64,000 nucleotides of DNA, taken from Ureibacillus manganicus DSM 26584. Its GTDB lineage: Bacteria > Bacillota > Bacilli > Bacillales_A > Planococcaceae. Each line of letters opens with the position of its first letter. Position 1 is the stretch's first letter. The notes below the pieces were generated by a model, which did no database searches, was not told the DNA's origin, and worked only from the letters and a program-made list of their open reading frames with translations. A program made the position numbers and the translations under genes. The stretch lies in assembly GCF_000772945.1 (NCBI RefSeq), contig NZ_JPVN01000019.1, positions 1 to 64,000 on the forward strand, read 5' to 3'. This document shows, piece after piece, positions 34,960 to 43,444 of the stretch.

Positions 34960-35300
34960 TTGTTTTCATCCTTTCCAGATTGAAGAAAAATTTCAATTTC
35001 TTCAATTTGATTTTGTAGTTCTTTTATTTGTTTTCGAATGTTATTTCTTTTTTGAAGTAACAAGTTTTCTAGATTAACAAATGACTCGTCCTCCATAACA
35101 GAAATCATTTCTTGAATCGTAAAACCAAATCCTCTCAATTTCATAAGGAGGGTAGCAAGAAAAAAACTTCCGTCATCGTAATAGCGATAGTTATTTTTCG
35201 GATCAATGTAAGCAGGCTCGAGTAGTTTAACTTCTGCATAATAGCGTAAAGTTTCTTTACTTAAACCGGTCATCTCTGAAAAGTCACTAATTTTATACAT
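34956..35300 (-). CDS. MerR family transcriptional regulator
   Basis: A 114-residue MerR protein with the winged helix YKISDFSEMTGLSKETLRYY, then NYRYYDDGSFFLATLLMKLR and a coiled-coil dimerisation helix (RNNIRKQIKELQNQIEEIEI). There is no C-terminal ligand domain, so it binds a small ligand or acts as a redox sensor. GGAGGG precedes the ATG. It is the first gene of the pair with the SRPBCC protein. Confidence 0.88.
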   Translation of the reverse strand: MYKISDFSEMTGLSKETLRYYAEVKLLEPAYIDPKNNYRYYDDGSFFLATLLMKLRGFGFTIQEMISVMEDESFVNLENLLLQKRNNIRKQIKELQNQIEEIEIFLQSGKDENK

Positions 35301-35394
35301 AACGTCCCTCCAAAAATATCATAAAGTGTGGGGTGCACTACTAAGTCAATACAATTATTTATTATTCAACTACTATTATCCTAAAAAAAGCTAT

Positions 35395-35445
35395 TAAAAA
35401 AACAACAACCGATCAAATTTTTTCTATAAGTGGTCGGATGTTGTT
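35395..35445 (-). terminator. Rho-independent terminator
   Basis: AACAACAACCGATCA (35401-35415) pairs with TGGTCGGATGTTGTT (35431-35445) with two mismatches, followed by seven T on the minus strand. It ends the DsbA-like unit. Confidence 0.8.
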
Positions 35446-35494
35446 TGCTTTATTAATTTGTTTGAAAATGCAAAAATATTTTGTAGTTTAACAA

Positions 35495-36139
35495 TTACTT
35501 GCTTTCTTTTTCTTCCCAAACTTTTTCTAGTACTTGTGTAAAGTATTCTGCTGGACGTGCACCAGATAGTGCGTATTTGTTGTCGAATACAAAGAAAGGA
35601 ACTCCTTGAACTCCAACCTGACGTGATTCAGCAAGATCATGTGTTAATTCATTTGAATATTCTTTAGTTTCAATAATATTACGTACTTTTACTTCATCTA
35701 AGCCTACTTCTTTAGCTAAACGGACAATTGTTTCGTTATCACTTAAAACTTCACCTTCGTTAAAATGTGCATCGTAAAATCGTTTGAAAAATTCATTGCC
35801 TTTTCCTTCTGCTTTCGCATATTGGAATACATGATGTGCATCAACTGTGTTAGTAAATTTCGCAATATCGTAATTGATTGACACACTTGATTGCTTCGCC
35901 ATATCTAATACTTGACCCATCATGGCTTTTGCTTGTTCTAAAGGAACTCCCTTTTCATCCGCAAATGCTTGGTAATAGTTTTTTCCAGGTGTATATTGTG
36001 ATTCTGGTGAAAGAAGGAAGCTCTTATACTCGATTTCAACTTCATCAGCATGTTCAAATTTTTTCAATGCTTCTTCTAAATGTGACTCACCTATGTAGCA
36101 GAATGGACATACAAAATCAGACCAAATTGTTATTTTCAT
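35495..36139 (-). CDS. FrnE-like DsbA family thioredoxin-fold protein
   Basis: A 214-residue cytoplasmic protein with the redox motif CPFC in TIWSDFVCPFCYIGESHLEE at the N-terminus and the cis-Pro loop GVQGVPFFVFDNKYALSGA. This layout is FrnE/2-hydroxychromene-2-carboxylate isomerase-like; FrnE proteins are disulfide isomerases in oxidative stress. It overlaps the small upstream gene by 4 bases (ATGA). ATG is supported by GAGGAAG in the end of that gene. Confidence 0.88.
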   Translation of the reverse strand: MKITIWSDFVCPFCYIGESHLEEALKKFEHADEVEIEYKSFLLSPESQYTPGKNYYQAFADEKGVPLEQAKAMMGQVLDMAKQSSVSINYDIAKFTNTVDAHHVFQYAKAEGKGNEFFKRFYDAHFNEGEVLSDNETIVRLAKEVGLDEVKVRNIIETKEYSNELTHDLAESRQVGVQGVPFFVFDNKYALSGARPAEYFTQVLEKVWEEKESK

Positions 36140-36321
36140 TTTTCTTCCTCTTTCTTTTCTGGGACTGGGCCACAGATTCCTGTGTTAACATCACAGAAAA
36201 AATCTGCAGAATCGTCAGACCCAAGGATTGTTAAATCTTGAATCATTTTTAGTTCCGTTAGTTGAACTTTTCTAACCTCTTTATTTCCGTCAGATACCAT
36301 TTTTTCCTTATCATTTAACAT
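36136..36321 (-). CDS. Small acidic protein upstream of FrnE-like gene
   Basis: A 61-residue hydrophilic protein, MLNDKEKMVSDGNKEVRKVQ at the N-terminus and FFCDVNTGICGPVPEKKEEE at the C-terminus. Two Cys separated by six residues (FCDVNTGICG) could form a disulfide or bind metal. GAGGAGG precedes the ATG. Tight overlap with the DsbA-like gene suggests a partner, substrate or regulatory adaptor. I do not know a named family. Confidence 0.65.
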   Translation of the reverse strand: MLNDKEKMVSDGNKEVRKVQLTELKMIQDLTILGSDDSADFFCDVNTGICGPVPEKKEEEK

Positions 36322-36472
36322 CTCCGATTCCTCCTCTACTAATAAAGTATTTCCGAAAAGAGCTAGATGATGTTTCTTAATCCGTTACTATTTTTATTAC
36401 ATGTAATCATTTTAGTTACAAGCAGGTTTTATGTCAAACTATTAAGATTAAAGATTATCTAATTTAAAAAAG

Positions 36473-36504
36473 AAAAAATGCACTAAACCAAGAATGGACT
36501 AGTA
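36473..36504 (-). terminator. Imperfect hairpin terminator
   Basis: AATGCACTAAACCA and TGGACTAGTACATT pair with three mismatches around AGAA; the A-run upstream gives T on the minus strand. It lies after the lipoprotein gene at 36510. Confidence 0.6.
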
Positions 36505-36509
36505 CATTT

Positions 36510-37352
36510 TTACCTTGATAGTTCTCTACCTGTCAGTATTTTAAATAATATTATCGAATCCTCAATTGGAAGTTTAGTATATTTTGCTTGACCCTCTGGA
36601 ATGACTTCTAACCGATTTCCATTTGGGGTTATCCAAATTGCATAGTTTATTGAATCAAGTGTAAAACGGTAGTCTGGCTCGCCTGCCATTGTAACTTTAA
36701 TGTTTTCTTCCCACTTCGTATTTTCAAGAAGTTCGATCACAGTCTTAATTTCCTCAAGTAGAATTATTTCTTTTATTAAAATATACTCATCGTTTTGTCG
36801 TTCTTCTACTACAACTGAGCTTACTTGATTTGCTGCTTGTCGTTCCTCAGAATCTACTATAAAATGTGTTTTTGGGATAGAGTCATCACGGGAAAAGGTT
36901 ATTTTATAATCTAGGATTTCATTTGTTTTTACATTTCTGATAGATGTAGTTACTGTACCGTCTCCGATATATGTTAGCTGACTATCTTCCACATTTTCAA
37001 ACGATCTAATGCCTTCCTCTTCATTTACAGCAAAACCAACTCTAAAACTTATATCTTCGTAAATGAAAGCAAGATTACTACTATTATTTTCTATTTTATC
37101 AAAATAAGAAATAACGGCTTTTAACTCAGGTATTTTCTCATCATTCACTAAAATCAAATCTGTGATTTCGTAATTTTTAACATCATGTTGTTCGTAAAAT
37201 ATAGCAACTGCATCTTCTTTTGTAAATTCGGATGTTTGTTGAGTGAAATTTGCCAAATCGCCTGGATACTCCTTTACCTTCTCATCTACACCCGAACATC
37301 CTACTAGAGTGAAAAATAAAAGGATCACAAAAGATAGCCTTAGTTTATTCAT
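36510..37352 (-). CDS. Lipoprotein of unknown function
   Basis: A 280-residue lipoprotein beginning LRLSFVILLFFTLVGC (lipobox LVGC). The mature part is two beta-rich halves with KTEWEEN-like segments (LLENTKWEENIKVTMAGEPD) and a C-terminal helix, suggesting a two-domain binding or pilotin-like fold. GGGAGG precedes the ATG. It is the last gene of a three-gene unit with the membrane protein at 37368 and the lipoprotein at 38055. Confidence 0.65.
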   Translation of the reverse strand: MNKLRLSFVILLFFTLVGCSGVDEKVKEYPGDLANFTQQTSEFTKEDAVAIFYEQHDVKNYEITDLILVNDEKIPELKAVISYFDKIENNSSNLAFIYEDISFRVGFAVNEEEGIRSFENVEDSQLTYIGDGTVTTSIRNVKTNEILDYKITFSRDDSIPKTHFIVDSEERQAANQVSSVVVEERQNDEYILIKEIILLEEIKTVIELLENTKWEENIKVTMAGEPDYRFTLDSINYAIWITPNGNRLEVIPEGQAKYTKLPIEDSIILFKILTGRELSR

Positions 37353-37367
37353 ATTTTTCCTCCCTAA

Positions 37368-38033
37368 TTATAATCCCGATAATATTCGAGAAGCCTTGTT
37401 ATCAATTATCTTAATGTGAACATTATTAGAGTATCCTGAATGAATATGATTCGGAATCGTTGATACGTCGAGTGTTTCCTTTAGATCAATCAACTTTTTT
37501 TGATTTCCTTCGATTGTAATAGCAAATGGTCCAGCAACATTCATAAGTGACTCACTACGATTTTCTTTAGCTATATAAGAATCTAAAAATTCTAATTCAA
37601 AAGTAACTGGTTTATTACTATGATTTTTTAATTCTAGTTGGCACTCGCCTTCCATTATCTTTAAGTCTTCGTCAATAGTATCGAATTCACATCGTCCCAT
37701 CTGATCATATGAAACAGCGTAAATGCCCGTTGCAAAAGTTTCTTGATATATAAAAATGAGAGCATTCGGTAAAAGGGAATAAATAATCGCTACTAAAAGA
37801 ACTGAACGAAAGTGATATTTCTTCAATCCTATTACAAGTAAAATCATTGCAATGACAAATAGTATCGACCCAAAAATTCCTAACATTATATATCCCTCAT
37901 GATCACGGATCGGAAACGACATGAAAGATGATCGCATTCCATACATTGGGTGGTTCGGGTACGGGAAAAACAATAGCATACAGATGGATAGAAGAACGAG
38001 AGAGCTAAAAAACGCTATTTTATTTCCTATCAT
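37368..38033 (-). CDS. Membrane protein with extracytoplasmic domain
   Basis: A 221-residue protein with three hydrophobic helices (IAFFSSLVLLSICMLLFF, MLGIFGSILFVIAMILLVIG, VLLVAIIYSLLPNALIFIY) and a C-terminal 110-residue strand-rich domain with CEFDTIDEDLKIMEGECQLE, where two Cys may pair. Function unknown. It is 15 bases from the next gene and 22 from the previous. Confidence 0.6.
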   Translation of the reverse strand: MIGNKIAFFSSLVLLSICMLLFFPYPNHPMYGMRSSFMSFPIRDHEGYIMLGIFGSILFVIAMILLVIGLKKYHFRSVLLVAIIYSLLPNALIFIYQETFATGIYAVSYDQMGRCEFDTIDEDLKIMEGECQLELKNHSNKPVTFELEFLDSYIAKENRSESLMNVAGPFAITIEGNQKKLIDLKETLDVSTIPNHIHSGYSNNVHIKIIDNKASRILSGL

Positions 38034-38054
38034 TTAAAAACCCCAATTCTTCAA

Positions 38055-39221
38055 TCAATAGTAAAAATTAAAATTATTTTCATACATATAAACATCTACT
38101 ACATTCCCAAGATAGTTTAACTGTTTCCACGCTTCAATACGTAGTGTTTCATCTTCATCTTCAGCATTCATATATCTTTGAATCGCTTCTGAAGATTCCT
38201 CAATCCAATCTAATACTACTTTGTCTCTAGCAAATTCCTTAAGATACGCCATTCCATTAAACGTTCTTGTTGCATCAACCTTTGTTCTAAAGAAATCTAT
38301 ATAAAAGTTCCTTCCATATGAATGGGCCAATGATATTACTATGCCGAACATTTGATCTTCCGTTGGTTTAACCTTATCAAAAGAATAATCGGGCGCTCGG
38401 AATAAAGTTTTCGACTCTTTGTAAAACGAATAACCATTTTCATAGAATACAATTCCAGAATAACCCTCTGGTTCATCCCCTTCCTTTGGCACTTCTGGAA
38501 GCTGATAATTTAGTAATAAGTTATAAAATTCCATTTGGGCATTATCGAACGTCATTTGTACAATCGTGTTCAAGGAATCCTCATACTTAAAGCAGAACAC
38601 TTCTTCATTGGCACAAATTGAAGGGTCATCCACAACTGTTAAATCATATCTCGATTGAAGTTCCGTATGTAGTTGTTGTAAATACTCTTCCTCTGCTAAT
38701 TCTGTAGCCGTATTACGATTTACATTTAGAATCACAGTCAATTCATCGATCAGGCTATTTAACTCGTACATCATATCGATTACATTTTCTGTATTCTCCT
38801 CACGATGAATACTATCGGCAAGCATCGCCATTTTATCTAATCGCTCAACAGCTTCTGGATTTTCTTCTTGTGCAGCGAAATGCCTTGCATGAACCTTTGT
38901 TTGGTAGCCGAAGCCATGAAGACTATGGTTTGCAAATCCATTTACACTGTCTTTTGAAATATATTTAATTTGATCTTTAATGCTAAATAAATACTCACTT
39001 ATATATTTAAAATCCGGCTCTGTGAGCGTATGGTATTGACGGTCGATTGAGGGTACTTCTGGTGTTGCGGAAGCTTCTTCTATTTCATTAGTTTCAATGT
39101 TCTGTTCGATAGTATCTGTATCATTCATTTCAGTAGTTTGATCAGACTGGGTAAAAGAACAACCAGTAAGAACAATGGATAGAATGAAAGCAGAATATAA
39201 AAGTGAAGATTTTTTAAGCAT
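38055..39221 (-). CDS. Lipoprotein of unknown function
   Basis: A 388-residue lipoprotein starting LLYSAFILSIVLTGCSFTQS (lipobox LTGC), followed by an acidic Thr/Glu linker (TTEMNDTDTIEQNIETNE) and then a helical domain with a predicted coiled segment (LNVNRNTATELAEEEYLQQL) and Trp/Tyr-rich strands. No enzymatic motif is seen. First gene of a three-gene unit, preceded by AAGGGG. Confidence 0.65.
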   Translation of the reverse strand: MLKKSSLLYSAFILSIVLTGCSFTQSDQTTEMNDTDTIEQNIETNEIEEASATPEVPSIDRQYHTLTEPDFKYISEYLFSIKDQIKYISKDSVNGFANHSLHGFGYQTKVHARHFAAQEENPEAVERLDKMAMLADSIHREENTENVIDMMYELNSLIDELTVILNVNRNTATELAEEEYLQQLHTELQSRYDLTVVDDPSICANEEVFCFKYEDSLNTIVQMTFDNAQMEFYNLLLNYQLPEVPKEGDEPEGYSGIVFYENGYSFYKESKTLFRAPDYSFDKVKPTEDQMFGIVISLAHSYGRNFYIDFFRTKVDATRTFNGMAYLKEFARDKVVLDWIEESSEAIQRYMNAEDEDETLRIEAWKQLNYLGNVVDVYMYENNFNFYY

Positions 39222-39326
39222 AGTAACTAAACCCCTTTATTTAATACTATTCTTAATTAGTACGTCTTAATTTGAGTTAAGTTTCAAATTTTACCAATTT
39301 TGCAATAATTAGCCCTTTTATCACAT

Positions 39327-39358
39327 AAAAAGAGACCAACCTCGACTGGTTGATCTCT
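39327..39358 (-). terminator. Rho-independent terminator
   Basis: AGAGACCAACC (39331-39341) pairs with GGTTGATCTCT (39348-39358), one mismatch, with TTTTTATG following on the minus strand. Ends the M20 gene. Confidence 0.85.
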
Positions 39359-39365
39359 CATTAAA

Positions 39366-40541
39366 TTATTTATTTAAATACACCCAAGCATACTGAGCAT
39401 ACAGTTCAGATCCCGTAACAAGTGCATCTTCGTCAACGTTGAATTTCCCATGGTGGTGAGCCCATTCTGTATCTTTTTCCGGATTCCCTGAACCAACAAG
39501 GGCAAAACTTCCAGGTACTTCATCTAAATAAAAGCTGAAGTCTTCTCCACCCATTGTAGGTTTTTCATCATATAGTGATTCCACACCAAATGCATCAGCT
39601 GCAACTTGTTGCACTAATTTCGCACTATCCTCATCGTTAATTACAGCTTGTGATCCTCGAATATAGTCAACCTTAGCAGTTGCTCCATAAACATTTGCTA
39701 CATTTTCTGCGTAAATTTGCAGTTGTTTCTCAATATGATCGCGAGTTGCTCCATCAAAGCAACGTACAGTTCCTTCAATTACAGCATTTTCAGCGATAAC
39801 ATTAAAACGTGTACCTACTACCATTTTACCTACAGTGACAACTGCTGGTTGTAGAGGGTTGATTGTTCTTGATACAACCGATTGAACATTCATCACGAAC
39901 GAAGATGCGATTACAGCAGCATCAATCGTATCATGAGGCATTGCACCATGTCCTCCACGACCTTTGAATGTTACCGTGAAAATATCAGCAGAGGCAAAAG
40001 TAGGACCAGGGTTGCAAGATACTCTATTTGTTGGCATTTGCGACCAAATATGAATACCGAATACATTGTCTACACCTTCGACTGCACCTTGTTCAACCAT
40101 CGCTTTTGCCCCAGTTACTGATTCTTCAGCTGGCTGGAAAATTAATCGTACATTTCCTGGTATGTCTTCTTTCTGCTCATTCAATACTTTAGCTGCAATT
40201 AATAGCATTGCCGTATGGGCATCATGACCACAAGCATGCATCTTCCCTTTTTCCTTTGAAGCATAAGGAAGTTCAGTATTTAGTTCTTCAACTGGTAGAG
40301 CATCCATATCTGCGCGTAATGCGACTGTTTTCCCAGGTTTCCCACCTTTAATATTTGCGATTACACCTGTTGGTTCAGTTTTTCTATGTTCGATTCCTAA
40401 TTGTGTTAAATAATCCGAAACGAATTTCGTCGTTTCGTATTCTTCCCATGATAATTCAGGCTCACTGTGTAATTTTCGTCGGATGGCTGTAAGTTCCTCT
40501 CCATATTTTTTGATACCTTGTTTTATTTTTTCATTGATCAT
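39366..40541 (-). CDS. M20D family amidohydrolase
   Basis: A 391-residue zinc amidohydrolase of the N-acyl-amino-acid/IAA-amino-acid hydrolase group. Zn ligands and the active-site Glu appear in ALRADMDALPVEE, GKMHACGHDAHTAMLL, FQPAEESVTGAKAMVEQG and GGEDFSFYLDEVPG; an insert dimerisation domain lies at about 185-300. Substrates are acylated or peptide-linked amino acids. It ends 15 bases before a terminator and is downstream of the membrane carrier (97-base gap). Confidence 0.9.
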   Translation of the reverse strand: MINEKIKQGIKKYGEELTAIRRKLHSEPELSWEEYETTKFVSDYLTQLGIEHRKTEPTGVIANIKGGKPGKTVALRADMDALPVEELNTELPYASKEKGKMHACGHDAHTAMLLIAAKVLNEQKEDIPGNVRLIFQPAEESVTGAKAMVEQGAVEGVDNVFGIHIWSQMPTNRVSCNPGPTFASADIFTVTFKGRGGHGAMPHDTIDAAVIASSFVMNVQSVVSRTINPLQPAVVTVGKMVVGTRFNVIAENAVIEGTVRCFDGATRDHIEKQLQIYAENVANVYGATAKVDYIRGSQAVINDEDSAKLVQQVAADAFGVESLYDEKPTMGGEDFSFYLDEVPGSFALVGSGNPEKDTEWAHHHGKFNVDEDALVTGSELYAQYAWVYLNK

Positions 40542-40638
40542 TGTTACTCCTCCTAAATACTAAACGATTCATGTTGGCGAACACTCACTCTATTAATTAG
40601 CCAATAGATTTATAGATAATATACCATATTTTTTATAA

Positions 40639-41829
40639 TTATAAGAATGTTACGAAAACTCCAGCTAATATTACTGACACAATCGTTACCGAGACAAATC
40701 CTCCAACCAGCATTGGCGGTAACATAACACTAGTTAATGCTTTTCTTTCTTCATCATCTGATGTTAATGATTTAATGACCTCATTTGTAATGACATAGTC
40801 CGCTGGGAATCCATATAAAGCTGTTAACGATACAGCAAATGCTAAGTTTTTACTTACTTTTAGTACTTTACCAGCAATGAATGAGAAAATATACATTCCG
40901 AAAACACCTAATACTATACAAACAACTAATGGTGTTAAAAGATCTAACAACATACTTGGCGTTGCACTTTTTAATGCATCAAATACAAACAGCATTAATC
41001 CCATAATTGCAAAACCAAATCCGTTTGCTTTCTGTAATGCATGTGTTTCTAAGAAACCGATACTTTTTGCAATAACCCCAAACACTAATGCAAGAACAGC
41101 TCCATTAATTTCAACCACAGGTGCTAAGAAAGTAGATGTTAAATACGCTAAACAACCAACTAAAGCAATTTTAAAGAACTTAAAGTAATCTGTATTGTAT
41201 TTTTCAGGCACTTGGAAAATTTTCAAACCATGTTTCTTCTCTGTTGTATTATCAGTTTTTTCAACTTCCTCTTTAACTACTAACTCGCCATTTCTAAATT
41301 GTTGTAAAAGTTTCTTTCCTTCTTTTTTCAACACGATAGAAGTTAATGGATAGCCCGCAAATCCTTGCATTACATAAATAACAATGGCAAATACTGATAA
41401 TGAAGTAAGTCCTGCCTGTGCAGCCCCATCTGACATAATTAAAGCTGAGACAATTCCCCCAACCAATGGTGGAATGGCAACGATAACAGTATTCATATCA
41501 AAAATGAATGATGCAATTCCAAATAACAGAACAACGATTCCTAAAATTCCCGATAATGAGATGACAACTGTCTTCCATTGTGCAATTAACTCTTTGACCG
41601 ACAGTAGAGTTCCCATATTTACGATTAATAGATAGATTAGCAATGTAGCAACCGTATTCGGAATCCCTGCAATTGCAACGATATCTTGTGGGAAGAATGT
41701 CCAGTAACCAATTAAGAATAATACCGCACTAATGAACATGGAAGGGATCCAAGCTTTTGTACGAATAGAGATAAAATCCCCTATATATAAGATGAATAGT
41801 AGTATGACGATTGCGACCATTTGCGGCAT
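40639..41829 (-). CDS. Membrane carrier of unknown substrate
   Basis: A 396-residue protein with about ten to eleven helices in two halves separated by a cytoplasmic linker at about 185-215 (VVKEEVEKTDNTTEKKHGL). The pattern PPLVGGIVSALIMSDGAAQAG resembles gating loops of sodium-coupled carriers, and the same motif type recurs near the C-terminus (LTALYGFPADYVITNE, then VMLPPMLVGGFVS). The proximity to the amidohydrolase suggests it carries the hydrolase's substrate. GGAGAGG precedes the ATG. Confidence 0.7.
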   Translation of the reverse strand: MPQMVAIVILLFILYIGDFISIRTKAWIPSMFISAVLFLIGYWTFFPQDIVAIAGIPNTVATLLIYLLIVNMGTLLSVKELIAQWKTVVISLSGILGIVVLLFGIASFIFDMNTVIVAIPPLVGGIVSALIMSDGAAQAGLTSLSVFAIVIYVMQGFAGYPLTSIVLKKEGKKLLQQFRNGELVVKEEVEKTDNTTEKKHGLKIFQVPEKYNTDYFKFFKIALVGCLAYLTSTFLAPVVEINGAVLALVFGVIAKSIGFLETHALQKANGFGFAIMGLMLFVFDALKSATPSMLLDLLTPLVVCIVLGVFGMYIFSFIAGKVLKVSKNLAFAVSLTALYGFPADYVITNEVIKSLTSDDEERKALTSVMLPPMLVGGFVSVTIVSVILAGVFVTFL

Positions 41830-42227
41830 ATGAAAACCTCTCCTTTGTCTAAATTATTAAAATATTTTTAATAAATAATGTTTTCATATAATATCATGCC
41901 GGGAAATAATTTGTATACAATTTTCTTACAACGTCATAATACGTTCATATTATTGGAAATTCCTTTAATTTCTTATATAAATTGGTTTGCATCTTGTTAT
42001 TTATCAACTATTTAGCGTAATTTATTGAGATTATAGTAGGTGAAGCTTGAGGAACGTAGGCGTTGGAACATAATGGGAAATAAATTAACTTGAAACAATT
42101 TTCATTATTACGTTTGTTGTTTGGGATAACAAATAGAGATGTGAGGAGATATGGGCGGGTTCTTCTGATTGAAAGAGTGATAGCGATATTTTTATTCCAA
42201 TTGTGATTTTGATTACGATATGTAATG
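41830..42227. other. Intergenic, no gene seen
   Basis: About 400 bases between the carrier start and the tandem array. It should contain the promoter of the carrier-amidohydrolase unit. One short ATG frame after GAGGAG (five codons) is not credible. Confidence 0.4.
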
Positions 42228-42863
42228 GAGCGCTTCTCTGTTACCTTTTAGACGTATTCCAAATCTGTTCGGGCACTGAGAGCGCTTCTCTGTTACCTTT
42301 TAGGTGCATTCCTATTCTGTTCGGGCACTGAGGAGCACTCTCTGTTACCTTTTAGGTGCATTCCTATTCTGTTCGGGCACTGAGAGCGCTTCTCTGTTTC
42401 CTTTTAGGTGCATTCCTATTCCGTTCGGGCACTGAGAGCGCTTCTCTGTTCCCTTTGAGACGTATTCCAAATCTGATTGGACACTGAGGATTACTCTCTG
42501 TTACCTTTGAGGCAATTTCCGATTCTGTTTGGGCACTGAGGAGCACTCTCTGTTACCTTTTAGGCGAATTTTGATTCCATTTGGGCACTGAGAGCGCTTC
42601 TCTGTTACCTTTGAGGCAAATTCCAATTTTGTTCGGGCACTGAGGAACACTCTCTGTTACCTTTTAGGCGAATTTCGATTCCGTTCGGGCACTGAGAGCC
42701 TTCTCTGTTACCTTTGAGACGTATTCCAAATCTGATTGGACACTGAGGAACACTCTCTGTTACCTTTTAGGTGAATTTCGATTCTTTTTGGGCACTGAGA
42801 GCTGTTATCTGTTACCTTTTAGGCTTATTCCAATTCCATTTGAGCACTGAGAGTTGCTTTGCC
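42228..42863. repeat. 52-bp tandem repeat, 12 units
   Basis: Units start at 42228, 42280, 42332, 42384, 42436, 42488, 42540, 42592, 42644, 42696, 42747 and 42799; all are 52 bp except one of 51, and a partial 13th follows at 42851. The core is TCTGTTACCTTTTAGG, then an AATTCC/ATTCC variable part, CTGTTCGGGCACTGA. Two junction forms, GAGCGCTTCTC and GGAGCACTCTC, recur in an irregular alternation. The unit is not a multiple of 3, and the frame at 42364-42546 is meaningless. Confidence 0.95.
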
Positions 42864-42883
42864 CATAGAGTTACAATAAAGTT

Positions 42884-43345
42884 TTATAAATTACTTACTA
42901 AATTCTCCCATTCTCCAAATGTAAATTTTTCAGTAATATGTTTCAGCTCATCAGGTACATCTACAAAACACATCAGTTCTAAACTATTTCCGTCTGGGTC
43001 ATCAAAGTAAACTGAAGCATTTCCTTGATGTGGTCTTATGAATGGTTCGACAGATGTTCGATTTCCAAATGGGACAGCTTCTACTTGAATCGATTTCAAC
43101 CATTGTAAAGATTCTTTTAAATCCTCATAGGTGACACGAAATGCAATATGTCTTAATGATGGATGGTATTGAGTTTCATACTCTCTCCCCTCCCATAAAC
43201 CGACCCAGCTTTTCCCTTCTTCAATCCAAAAGAAGGCGGTATCTTCATCTCGCCAAGCAAATTTCAAACCTAGTTTACTGTAAAATTCAATTGAAATTTC
43301 TAAATTTCGAACAGGTAAATGTGCTTCGTACAAGCCTTTTATCAT
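42884..43345 (-). CDS. VOC family protein
   Basis: A 153-residue glyoxalase-fold protein: YEAHLPVRNLEISIEFYSKL, FRVTYEDLKESLQWL and VYFDDPDGNSLELMC with the metal-binding Glu, and a C-terminal helical extension. The N-terminal His and terminal Glu are consistent with a metal site; fosfomycin-resistance-like or dioxygenase activity is possible. GGAGGG precedes the ATG. Single-gene unit between the tandem array and a phosphotransferase gene. Confidence 0.85.
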   Translation of the reverse strand: MIKGLYEAHLPVRNLEISIEFYSKLGLKFAWRDEDTAFFWIEEGKSWVGLWEGREYETQYHPSLRHIAFRVTYEDLKESLQWLKSIQVEAVPFGNRTSVEPFIRPHQGNASVYFDDPDGNSLELMCFVDVPDELKHITEKFTFGEWENLVSNL

Positions 43346-43444
43346 AAAGAATCCCTCCTAACATAAAGCATACTAAAATTTGTAAATTAATGAACTCGTA
43401 AAATAGTTGGATTTATAAACGGTCAAAACATTACAAGTAAACAC

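Noticed and set aside
42364-42546. Minus-strand frame of 60 codons
   Set aside because: It lies within the 52-bp repeats; the unit length is not a multiple of 3, so no repeated coding is possible.
42228-42863. CRISPR array
   Set aside because: Units are contiguous and near-identical over their full length, with no unique spacers and no cas genes nearby.
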